A stretch of DNA of 18,580 bases from CALXCT01 sp964422185 (lineage in GTDB: Bacteria > Bacillota > Clostridia > Oscillospirales > Oscillospiraceae), in contig CAYRAG010000038.1 of NCBI GenBank assembly GCA_964422185.1, forward strand, positions 1 to 18,580, read 5' to 3'. The notes under the pieces were generated by a model. That model had not been told where the DNA came from. It did no database searches and saw nothing but the letters and a program-made list of their open reading frames with translations. Positions 7,370 through 14,563 of this stretch are shown piece after piece; the first letter of the stretch is position 1, and every line of letters starts with the position of its first letter. A program made the translations under genes and the position numbers.

Positions 7370-8208
7370 AGGATTTTTTGCGTAAGAACGGCAGGCTGAT
7401 CCTCCTGGCGGCGATCCTGCTGACGGCCATCGCGGCCGTGGGCACCGCCCTGTTCAGCAAGACGGCGGATCCCCTGTCCGACTTCATCGGCATCGTCACC
7501 ACGCCCGTCCGCAACGGGGTGAACGCCGTCATGAACTGGGCCGGCGGGATCCAGGGCTACCTCACGGAATACGACGAGCTGAAAGCCCGGGTGGCCGAGC
7601 TGGAGGAGGAGAACGCCCAGCTGCGGGAGGCGGCCCGCACCGGCCAGGACGCCAGCGAGGAGAACGAGCGGCTGCGCACCATGCTGGGCCTGCGGGAGAA
7701 ACGGCGGGATCTCACCTTCGAGTCCGCCAGGGTCACCGCGTTCAGCTCCTCCAACTGGGAGTCCAGTTTCACCATCAGCAAGGGCTCCAACTTCGACATC
7801 ACCGCCGGGGACTGCGTGATCACGGAAAACGGCGTGCTGGTGGGCGTGGTGTCCCAGGTGGGCTACAACTGGGCGACGGTGGCCTCCGTCATCGACACCA
7901 GCATCGAGATCGGCGGGGTGATCGCCCGGACGGACAGCGCCGGCGTCATTGAGGGGGACTTCACCCTCATGACCGAGGGCAAGGTGATGCTGGACTACCT
8001 GCCCCAGTCCACCGAGCTCATCGCCGGGGACGAGGTGCTCACCTCCGGCATGGGCGGCGTGTACCCCGCCGGCCTGGTGGTGGGACATGTGACGGATATC
8101 CGCATGGACGACTCCGGCCTGACCCGGTACGCGGAGGTGGCGCCGGAGGCGGAGCTGGCGGAGCTCATCCAGGTGTTTGTCATCACGGATTTTGACATCA
8201 TCGAGTAA
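7366..8208 (+). CDS. mreC: Rod shape-determining protein MreC
   Basis: MreC is a periplasm-facing scaffold of the elongation complex that helps to activate PBP2-RodA. The 280-residue product has a short cytoplasmic N-terminus, one membrane helix (about 10-30, LILLAAILLTAIAAVGTALF) and a coiled coil (about 63-110, heptads of Leu and Glu). The double beta-barrel core follows, with the SSNWESSFTISKGS, GVVSQVG and LTSGMGGVYPAGL segments typical of MreC. The start is TTG at 7366, overlapping the maf stop, with AAGGAG about 10 bases upstream; longer readings start inside maf and lack the MreC N-terminus. It heads the mreC-mreD-PBP2 block. mreB, often just upstream, is absent here. Confidence 0.93.
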   Translation: MKDFLRKNGRLILLAAILLTAIAAVGTALFSKTADPLSDFIGIVTTPVRNGVNAVMNWAGGIQGYLTEYDELKARVAELEEENAQLREAARTGQDASEENERLRTMLGLREKRRDLTFESARVTAFSSSNWESSFTISKGSNFDITAGDCVITENGVLVGVVSQVGYNWATVASVIDTSIEIGGVIARTDSAGVIEGDFTLMTEGKVMLDYLPQSTELIAGDEVLTSGMGGVYPAGLVVGHVTDIRMDDSGLTRYAEVAPEAELAELIQVFVITDFDIIE

Positions 8209-8229
8209 CGGGACAGGGGGCGCCGGGCG

Positions 8230-8736
8230 GTGACAAGGCGGGACCATGTGACAAAGTGGATATGCTACGCCCTGGCTCTGGTTCCCCTGTGTATCCTGGA
8301 CCAGTATGTGCTGGGCCGGCTCGCCCTCGCGGTGGCCGCGCCGCTGCTCTATCCCCTGGCGGCCGTGGCGGTGGGCATGATGGAGGGCCCGTTCGCCGGC
8401 TCGCTGTACGCCCTGGCGTGCGGCGTGGTCTGGCGGTTCGGGGACGGGCCCGTCTGGGGCATCCTGGCGCTGACCGCGCTGGGGCTGGCGTCCGGCCTGG
8501 CCGCCAGCAGCGGCCTGAGCCTCAACTATCTCAACTACGCCCTGACCTGCCTGGTCAACCTGCTGGTGTGGGACGCGGTGAGAGTGGCGGTCTACCTGGT
8601 GCGCGGCCTGGCGACGCCGGGTGCGCTGCTTTCCGTGGCGGTGCCGGAACTGCTGGTGTCCGCCCTGTGCACCGTCCCCGTGTACCTGCTGTACCGGGCG
8701 GTCTTCCGGCGGGTGGGAGGAACCCGGCTGGCCTGA
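8230..8736 (+). CDS. mreD: Rod shape-determining protein MreD
   Basis: MreD is a small integral membrane protein of the elongation machinery. The 168-residue product is almost wholly hydrophobic, with about five membrane segments (roughly 10-28, 32-50, 52-72, 75-95, 98-122 and a C-terminal one near 135-155; exact edges uncertain). Sequence motifs in this family are weak, and the call rests on size, hydrophobicity and position between mreC and a PBP2. GTG at 8230 follows AGGGGG by about 8 bases; a second GTG at 8248 is possible. The gap from mreC is 21 bases, in keeping with one operon. Confidence 0.85.
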   Translation: MTRRDHVTKWICYALALVPLCILDQYVLGRLALAVAAPLLYPLAAVAVGMMEGPFAGSLYALACGVVWRFGDGPVWGILALTALGLASGLAASSGLSLNYLNYALTCLVNLLVWDAVRVAVYLVRGLATPGALLSVAVPELLVSALCTVPVYLLYRAVFRRVGGTRLA

Positions 8737-8761
8737 GTTTCCACGGGAGGAGGGACGACGC

Positions 8762-10900
8762 GTGGAGAGAAAGCATCTGCTGATCCGTCTGGCGGCGCTG
8801 CCGCTGATTCTGGCGGGATTCCTGGTCGTCTTCGTCCTGATCCTCTATGATCTGCAGATCACCAAGGGGGAGGCCTACGCCGAGATGTCCGTGCGGAATA
8901 TCGCGGTGTCCGAGTCGGTCAACGCCTCCCGGGGGGAGATTCTGGACAGCTACGGCAGAGTCCTCGTCTCCAACCGGACCACCTACCAGGTCACCCTGAA
9001 CACCTCGCTGATGGGCGACGACCGCAACGACACCATCGCCCGGCTGATCCAGGTGTGCCGGGAGGAGGGCGTGGCGTGGAAGGACAGCCTCACCGGCAGT
9101 CTCTCGGACAGCGTCCCCCTGTACTACACGGTCTCCCACCCGTTCGCCAGCCGGAACGGGGAGACCGGCGAGGTCACTCTCACCCGTCTGGGCCGCCTGG
9201 CGGTGGCGGACAAGTGGCTGGAGGAGGACGAGGCGAAGCGATCCGCCTCCGCGGCGGCGCCGCTGTCCCCCGCGCAGCTGCTGGACGCCATGCGGGAGAC
9301 TTTCCAGATTGACGGGACACTCTCAGACAACGACGCCCGGGCGCTGGCCGGCGTGCTCTACGACCTGGAGCTGCGCCGCAGGGAGGTACTCTACGACACC
9401 TATGTGTTCGCGGAGGATGTGGATATCCGCTTCATCTCCCGGGTCAAGGAGCTGGGTCTCATCGGCGTGGAGGTGGAGGCCACCAGCGTCCGGGAGTACC
9501 ACACCAGATACGCCGCCCACCTGCTGGGCCGGGTGGGCCCCATCTTCGCGGAGGAGTGGGAGTCCTACAAGAACCTGGACCGGGACGGGGACGGCGAAGG
9601 GGACTACCAGATGGACGACATCGTGGGCAGGGACGGCGCGGAGCGGGCCTTTGAGGAGTATCTGCGGGGCACGGACGGCGTCCGGCTCGTAGAGCAGAAC
9701 ACCACGGGCAAGACCGTCAGCCAGACCTGGCAGACGAAAGCCGTGCCCGGCGCCAATGTGAGTCTGACCATCGACTCGGACTTGCAGCAGGTGGTGGAGG
9801 ATGTGCTGGCCCGGGGCATCGCCGGGCTGGCCAGCAAGACGGCGGAGGGCGGCGCCGTCGCCATCGTGAAAGTGGACGACGGGAGCATCCCCGCCCTGGC
9901 CTCCTACCCCACCTACGATCTGTCCTCTTTCAATGAGGACTACACCGAGAACATGGAAAATCCCCTGCACCCGTTTGTGAACCGCGCCGTCCAGGGCCTG
10001 TACGCGCCGGGCTCCACCTTTAAGCCCGTCACGGCCATCGCCGGACTGGAGGAGCCGGACGAGGACGGCAAGCCCATCATCACCCCCACGACGAAGATCC
10101 TGGACACCGGCATCTACAACTACTACGGCCCCAACGGGCCCCGGTGCTGGATCTACAGCTCCGGCCGCACCCACGGACTGCAGAATGTGACGCAGGCCAT
10201 CACGAACTCCTGCAATGTGTTCTTCTACGATGTGGGGCGCCGGGTGGGCATTGAGCGGCTGCAGAAATACGCCTCCATGTTCGGGCTGGGACAGAAGACC
10301 GGCCTGGAGGAGGGCTTCGGGGAGGTCGCCGGTGTCATGGCCGGCCCGGAGTACACCGAGGCCCACGGGGGCACCTGGTACGACGGCAACACCCTTTCCG
10401 TGGCCATCGGCCAGGAGAGCAGCCAGTTCACCCCGCTGCAGCTGGCAAACTACATCGCCACGCTGGTCAACGGCGGCACCCGGTACCAGACCCATCTGCT
10501 CAAATCCGTCAAGTCCTACGACTTCTCCGAGGTGCTCTACGAGCACGAGCCGGTGGTGCTGGACACCATTGAGATCGACCCGGAGAACCTGGACGCGGTG
10601 AAAGCGGGCATGCTGGATCTGACCACCACCGGCTCCGTGTCCAGATACTTCGCCGGCCTGGACTTCCGGGTGGGCGCCAAGACCGGCACGGCCCAGGTCA
10701 GCGCCACCTCCCCCAACACCAACGCCGTCTTCGTCTGCTTCGCCCCCTATGAGGATCCGGAGATCGCCATGGCCATCGTGGTGGAAAAGGGCGGCAGCGG
10801 CGCCGAGCTGGGCTCCATGGCCGCGGAGATCCTGAAATACTACTTCAGCGCGGCGGACTCCCAGGGCTCCGTGCCCGCGGAGGGAACCCTCATTCGATAA
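8762..10900 (+). CDS. mrdA: Class B penicillin-binding protein, PBP2/MrdA type
   Basis: This is a transpeptidase that cross-links peptidoglycan during elongation, working with RodA, MreC and MreD. The 712-residue product has an N-terminal membrane anchor (about 9-29), a dimerisation/pedestal domain with RGEILDSYGRVL (58-69), and the transpeptidase domain. The active site has STFK (418-421), SCN (483-485) and KTGT (640-643), the three expected boxes. GTG at 8762 follows GGAGGAGGG by about 7 bases; readings starting further upstream run into mreD. The gap from mreD is 25 bases. One oddity is an acidic DRDGDGEGD stretch (273-281) in the pedestal region that resembles a calcium-binding loop. It is the last gene of the run. 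Confidence 0.93.
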   Translation: MERKHLLIRLAALPLILAGFLVVFVLILYDLQITKGEAYAEMSVRNIAVSESVNASRGEILDSYGRVLVSNRTTYQVTLNTSLMGDDRNDTIARLIQVCREEGVAWKDSLTGSLSDSVPLYYTVSHPFASRNGETGEVTLTRLGRLAVADKWLEEDEAKRSASAAAPLSPAQLLDAMRETFQIDGTLSDNDARALAGVLYDLELRRREVLYDTYVFAEDVDIRFISRVKELGLIGVEVEATSVREYHTRYAAHLLGRVGPIFAEEWESYKNLDRDGDGEGDYQMDDIVGRDGAERAFEEYLRGTDGVRLVEQNTTGKTVSQTWQTKAVPGANVSLTIDSDLQQVVEDVLARGIAGLASKTAEGGAVAIVKVDDGSIPALASYPTYDLSSFNEDYTENMENPLHPFVNRAVQGLYAPGSTFKPVTAIAGLEEPDEDGKPIITPTTKILDTGIYNYYGPNGPRCWIYSSGRTHGLQNVTQAITNSCNVFFYDVGRRVGIERLQKYASMFGLGQKTGLEEGFGEVAGVMAGPEYTEAHGGTWYDGNTLSVAIGQESSQFTPLQLANYIATLVNGGTRYQTHLLKSVKSYDFSEVLYEHEPVVLDTIEIDPENLDAVKAGMLDLTTTGSVSRYFAGLDFRVGAKTGTAQVSATSPNTNAVFVCFAPYEDPEIAMAIVVEKGGSGAELGSMAAEILKYYFSAADSQGSVPAEGTLIR

Positions 10901-10911
10901 ATCCACCGGAT

Positions 10912-10930
10912 CGGCGGGGCATCCCCGCCG
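10912..10930 (+). terminator. GC-rich hairpin after the PBP2 gene, possible terminator
   Basis: CGGCGGGG (10912-10919) pairs perfectly with CCCCGCCG (10923-10930) around a CAT loop, 11 bases after the PBP2 stop. No T tract follows (GAACCGG comes next). It may be a terminator of non-classical form, an RNA-stabilising stem, or part of the leader of the next gene. Confidence 0.4.
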
Positions 10931-10953
10931 GAACCGGAACATTCCGCCATCAC

Positions 10954-11025
10954 TTTTCTGGCTGAGAAAGGAGGAACGGCTCCCCTCCCGCCCCTTCCGG
11001 GGACGGGTTTCCGACCCGAACCCTT
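10954..11025 (+). promoter_or_regulatory. Structured GH13 leader carrying repeated element, copy 2
   Basis: AGAAAGGAGGAACGGCTC at 10965-10982 is identical to 2728-2745. A 5-bp hairpin with 5-base loop precedes it (TTTCT 10955-10959 / AGAAA 10965-10969), as in copy 1 but with different bases. GGAGG (10970-10974) can pair with CCTCC (10984-10988). CCCGCCCC (10987-10994) can pair with GGGG and CGGG (10999-11007, one bulged A). The last stem, CGGGT (11004-11008) / ACCCG (11014-11018), shares CGGG with that pairing, so the two are mutually exclusive. No ribosome binding site lies next to the ATG at 11026, and no clear promoter was found here. Confidence 0.5.
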
Positions 11026-12643
11026 ATGATGCAATCCACTGTGTTTGACTCCAGACAACTGCGGTACAAACGGCCCTACGGCGCTGTGCCGTCAGGAACC
11101 GTGGTGGAATTCAACCTGCGCCCCGCCCGGGCGGACGGCTACTCCCGGGCGGTTCTGAAAGCCCGGTTCGAGTTCGACGGCGATCGAACCGAGGAGATTG
11201 AGATGCCCTGGACCGGCTCCTGCCTGGGCGAGGACTGCTTTACCGGCACGCTGGACACCGGGGGCTATGTGGGCCTGGTGTGGTACTCGTTCACCCTGGA
11301 GCGGTTCCGCGGCAGCCCCCTGAACCTGGGCGAGTACCAGCTGACCGTCTACGACGGCGCCGAGGAGGTGCCCGGCTGGTTCGGCGAGGGGATGACCTAC
11401 CAGATCTTCCCGGATCGGTTCCACCGCCTGGGCGTCCCGGACGCCTCCGGCCAGATCGGAGGGCGCACCGTCCACCAGGACTGGGCGGAGGAGCCGGAAT
11501 ATCTCCCGAACCGGCGCGGCGAGGTGCGCAACCGGGACTTCTTCGGCGGCAGTCTGGCGGGCATCACCGCCAAACTGGACGACCTGTCCCGTCTGGGCGT
11601 GGAGACGCTGTATCTCAACCCCATCTTTGAGGCGGCGGAAAACCACCGGTACGGCACCGGCGACTACGAGAAGATCGACCCCATGCTGGGCACGGAGGAC
11701 GATTTCCGCACCCTGTGCCGTGAGGCGCACCGCCGGGGCATCCGGGTGGTTCTGGACGGCGTGTTCAACCACACGGGCTTCGTCAGCCGCTACTTCAACG
11801 GCGACGGCTCCTACCCCGGAAAGGGCGCCGCCCAGAGCAGGAAGAGCCCGTACTACTCCTGGTACCGCTTCACGCACTGGCCGGATGTGTACGAGTGCTG
11901 GTGGGGCATCTACTCCCTGCCCGCGGTGGAGGAGAACGACCCGGGGTACCAGGATTACATCTACGCCGGAGAGAACAGCATCATCCGCCGCTGGCTTCGC
12001 GCCGGCGCGGACGGCTGGCGCCTGGATGTGGCGGACGAGCTGCCGGACTTCTTCGTCCAGGGCATCCACCAGGCGGTTCGGGAGGAGAAGCCGGACGGCG
12101 TGGTCATCGGGGAGGTCTGGGAGGACGGCTCCACGAAGATCGCCTACGGCGTGCGCCGGAAGCATATCCTGGGCGGCCACTGCGACGGCCTGATGAACTA
12201 CCCCTTCCGCAACGCCGCCCTGGACTACCTGCTGGGCGGCGACGCCGCGAAGTTCATGGAGAGCATGGAGACGCTGCGGGAGAACTACCCGCCGTTCGCC
12301 TGGCACTCCGCCATGAACAGTCTGGGCACCCACGACACCCCACGCATTCTCACGCTGCTGGGCGTGGGTTCCGCCTGCCCGGAGCAGACCAGGGACTGGC
12401 GTGCGGCGTACCGCATGACGCCGGAACAGCGCGACCTGGGCCGCCGCCGGCTGATGGCGGGCGCGGTGCTGCTGATGACCTTCCCCGGCTCCCCCACGCT
12501 GTACTACGGGGACGAGGCCGGTCTGGAGGGCTTTGAGGATCCGTTCAACCGCCGCACCTACCCCTGGGGCAGCGAGGATGAGGAGCTCATCCGCTGGTTC
12601 TCCGCCCTGGGCCGGCTGCGGAAGCGCTCCCCTGCCCTCCGCC
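11026..12643 (+). CDS. GH13 alpha-glycosidase (neopullulanase/alpha-amylase type), 3' end missing
   Basis: This glycoside hydrolase family 13 enzyme should cleave alpha-glucosidic bonds in starch, pullulan or maltodextrins. Residues 1 to about 118 form an N-terminal beta domain like that of neopullulanases. The barrel follows from GMTYQIFPDRF (122-132), with region I DGVFNH (244-249), region II GWRLDVADE (330-338, nucleophile D334), region III GEVWED (acid/base E363) and region IV GTHDTPR (434-440, D437). No signal peptide is seen, so action on imported oligosaccharides in the cytoplasm is likely. The reading frame runs 539 codons into the N gap, and sequence after the gap does not resemble a GH13 C-terminus. 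The start is ATG at 11026 (ATG at 11029 is also possible), with no adjacent ribosome binding site. Confidence 0.9.
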
Positions 12644-12743
12644 NNNNNNNNNNNNNNNNNNNNNNNNNNNNNNNNNNNNNNNNNNNNNNNNNNNNNNNNN
12701 NNNNNNNNNNNNNNNNNNNNNNNNNNNNNNNNNNNNNNNNNNN
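12644..12743. other. Assembly gap of 100 N
   Basis: Exactly 100 N is the usual placeholder for a scaffold gap of unknown size. It removes the end of the GH13 gene and possibly other genes. Just after it, CGGCGCACGCCGG followed by TCTTTTT (12744-12770) could be the end of a terminator whose other arm lies in the gap. Confidence 0.97.
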
Positions 12744-12773
12744 CGGCGCACGCCGGAGTTGTGGTCTTTTTGC

Positions 12774-13229
12774 TCAGCGCTGGCGATCCAGCTCCCGCCG
12801 GACCGTCCGCTCCAGCATCTGCTGTCCCTCCGGGGAGCGGAGCACCTCCAGCACGGTGGAGCGCACCATCTCCTGAAACGCTTTGTTGTGGAGAAACGCG
12901 TCCGCCAGAGAGCTCTGATCCCCCGGCGCAGACGGCGCCGGTCTCTCTTTCGGCGCCTTCACCGTTCTGACCGGCTCCTCCTCTTCCAGGAACGCCCGGT
13001 TGATCCAGGTCTCCATGCTGGTGGGGTCGTCCGTCTCCCCGCGCAGGTAGAGCTCGGACACGCCGAAGTAGCCGGCCAGCTGCTTCATCTGCTCCCGGTT
13101 CGGCGTGGCCCGGCCTGTCTCAAACCGGTCTATGGCGGCGGCGGGCAGACCCAGCTGCGCCGCCATCTCCGTGCGGCTGACGCCTTTCTGAAAGCGCAGT
13201 TCCCGGAAGCGCTCAGACAGTTTGACCAA
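12774..13229 (-). CDS. XRE-family helix-turn-helix transcriptional regulator
   Basis: This is a probable DNA-binding repressor or activator. Residues 1 to about 66 form a Cro/C1-type helix-turn-helix: LSERFRELRFQKGVSRTEMA, then AAIDRFETGRATPN as the recognition part, then LAGYFGVSELYLRGE. The remaining part to residue 151 is a Pro/Glu-rich linker and two helices (about 100-151) of unknown role, perhaps for oligomerisation. The start is taken as TTG at 13229, 8 bases after GGAGGAGG. Longer in-frame readings cover a Gly-rich stretch antisense to nothing recognisable and overlap asnA. It lies 68 bases after asnA on the same strand and may be co-transcribed. Its targets cannot be read from the sequence. 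Confidence 0.82.
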   Translation of the reverse strand: MVKLSERFRELRFQKGVSRTEMAAQLGLPAAAIDRFETGRATPNREQMKQLAGYFGVSELYLRGETDDPTSMETWINRAFLEEEEPVRTVKAPKERPAPSAPGDQSSLADAFLHNKAFQEMVRSTVLEVLRSPEGQQMLERTVRRELDRQR

Positions 13230-13246
13230 AGCAACCGCCTCCTCCC

Positions 13247-13280
13247 GGCCGGAACAGGCGCCTGCCTGTCCTCCCCGGCC
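13247..13280 (-). promoter_or_regulatory. Stem-loop between asnA and the XRE gene
   Basis: GGCCGG (13247-13252) pairs with CCGGCC (13275-13280), and inside it ACAGGC (13254-13259) pairs with GCCTGT (13264-13269) around a 4-base loop. It sits between the asnA stop and the XRE ribosome binding site and lacks a U tract. It may damp expression of the regulator relative to asnA. Confidence 0.4.
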
Positions 13281-13297
13281 GTCTCCGTCTGAACTTC

Positions 13298-14311
13298 CTA
13301 CAGCAGGATGACCCCCGCGTCCCGGCAGGCCTGAACCGTCTCCTCGTCCCAGACGCTGGCCTGCACCTCGCCGATGTGGGCCTTGCCCAGGAGCAGCATG
13401 CACAGGCGGGACTGGCCGATGCCGCCGCCGATCGTCAGGGGAAGCTCCCCTGCCAGGAGCATTTTGTGGAACGGAAGCTCCCGCCGGTAGTCGCAGTGGG
13501 CGGCGGTGAGCTGCTGATCCAGCGTCTCCGGGCTGACCCGGATCCCCATGGACGAGATCTCAAAGGCACGCTCCAGCACCGGGTTCCACATCAGAATATC
13601 CCCGTTCAGATTCCAGTCGTCATAGTCCGGCGCCCGGCCGTCGTGGGGGCTGCCGGACTTCAGGGGCCAGCCGATGCCCATGACAAAGGCGGTGGGGTGA
13701 TCTTTCAGGTAGGCGTCCTCCCGCTGCTTCGGCGTGAGATCCGGCCACTGATCCTCCAGCTCCTGGGCGGTGACAAACGACACCTCGGTCTCCACCTGCG
13801 GCAGCGCCAGCAGCTGGGGATAGACCGCCCGCATGGTGTTCTGGGTATCCGCCACCACCTGGACGATGGTGCGCACCGTGTCTTTCAGGTAGTCCACCGT
13901 CCGATCCCGGGGGGCGATCACTTTCTCCCAGTCCCACTGATCCACATAGGCGGAGTGGATGTTGTCCAGCACCTCATCCCGGCGGATGGCGTTCATGTCT
14001 GTGAACAGGCCCTCCCCGACGGAGAACTGGTAGCGGTGCAGCGCGATCCGCTTCCACTTGGCCAGGGAGTGCACCACCTGCGCCTCCCCCTCCACACAGG
14101 GGATATCGAAGCTCACCGGCCGCTCCACGCCGTTCAGATCGTCGTTCAGGCCGGTGGACGCCTCCACAAACAAGGGCGCGGAGACGCGGCGCAGATGCAG
14201 GGCGCCGCCCAGCGTGTCCTCAAACAGACGCTTGAGCAGCCCGATGGCCTTCTGGGTATCGTAGAGATTCAGGCAGGGCGCGTAGCCCTGGGGAATGACG
14301 GTTTTTTCCAT
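13298..14311 (-). CDS. asnA: Aspartate-ammonia ligase (asparagine synthetase A)
   Basis: AsnA makes asparagine from aspartate, ammonia and ATP with release of AMP, using a class II aminoacyl-tRNA synthetase-like fold. The 337-residue product is of standard length. It carries the family features VEASTGLNDDLNGVERPVSF near 49-68, KWKRIALHRYQF near 86-97, the Asp/Asn-rich AIRRDEVLDNIHSAYVDQWDWE segment (near 108-129) and the motif-3-like GGGIGQSRLCMLLL near 300-313. ATG at 14311 follows AGAAAGGAG. It has its own promoter and is divergent from icd. An XRE regulator lies downstream on the same strand. No sign of damage is seen. Confidence 0.95.
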   Translation of the reverse strand: MEKTVIPQGYAPCLNLYDTQKAIGLLKRLFEDTLGGALHLRRVSAPLFVEASTGLNDDLNGVERPVSFDIPCVEGEAQVVHSLAKWKRIALHRYQFSVGEGLFTDMNAIRRDEVLDNIHSAYVDQWDWEKVIAPRDRTVDYLKDTVRTIVQVVADTQNTMRAVYPQLLALPQVETEVSFVTAQELEDQWPDLTPKQREDAYLKDHPTAFVMGIGWPLKSGSPHDGRAPDYDDWNLNGDILMWNPVLERAFEISSMGIRVSPETLDQQLTAAHCDYRRELPFHKMLLAGELPLTIGGGIGQSRLCMLLLGKAHIGEVQASVWDEETVQACRDAGVILL

Positions 14312-14344
14312 GTTCTGACGCTCCTTTCTGCTTTACTTGCATTT

Positions 14345-14373
14345 ATTATAGGCGACCGCCGGGAAAAAGGCAA
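14345..14373 (-). promoter_or_regulatory. Promoter of asnA
   Basis: On the minus strand TTGCCT (14368-14373) and TATAAT (14345-14350) are 17 bases apart. The -10 box is about 33 bases upstream of the asnA ATG at 14311, so the leader is short. Confidence 0.8.
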
Positions 14374-14497
14374 GATTTTCCGGCGGTTTCTGAAAGATTG
14401 CGCCCTCACGGCTGCAAAATCCGAGGCTGAAGCGCCCTTTTTCGGGATATCCGGGCATGTCAGCCTCCGCCTAGCTTGAAAGATCCCGGTGCCGCAC

Positions 14498-14527
14498 TTG
14501 CATTTCCCGGGGGAGGCGGGTTATAAT
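14498..14527 (+). promoter_or_regulatory. Promoter of icd
   Basis: TTGCAT (14498-14503) and TATAAT (14522-14527) are 18 bases apart, about 36 bases upstream of the icd ATG. The 124 bases between the two divergent -35 boxes show no recognised operator. Confidence 0.78.
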
Positions 14528-14563
14528 GGGCTGGAAAAATCCGGTGAATCTGGAGGGATCCCC

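Noticed and set aside
14335..14505. ACTTGCATTT occurs twice (14335-14344 and 14496-14505) between asnA and icd.
   Set aside because: One copy overlaps the region just downstream of a -10 box and the other a -35 box. The different promoter positions argue against a shared operator, and a 10-mer repeat can be chance.
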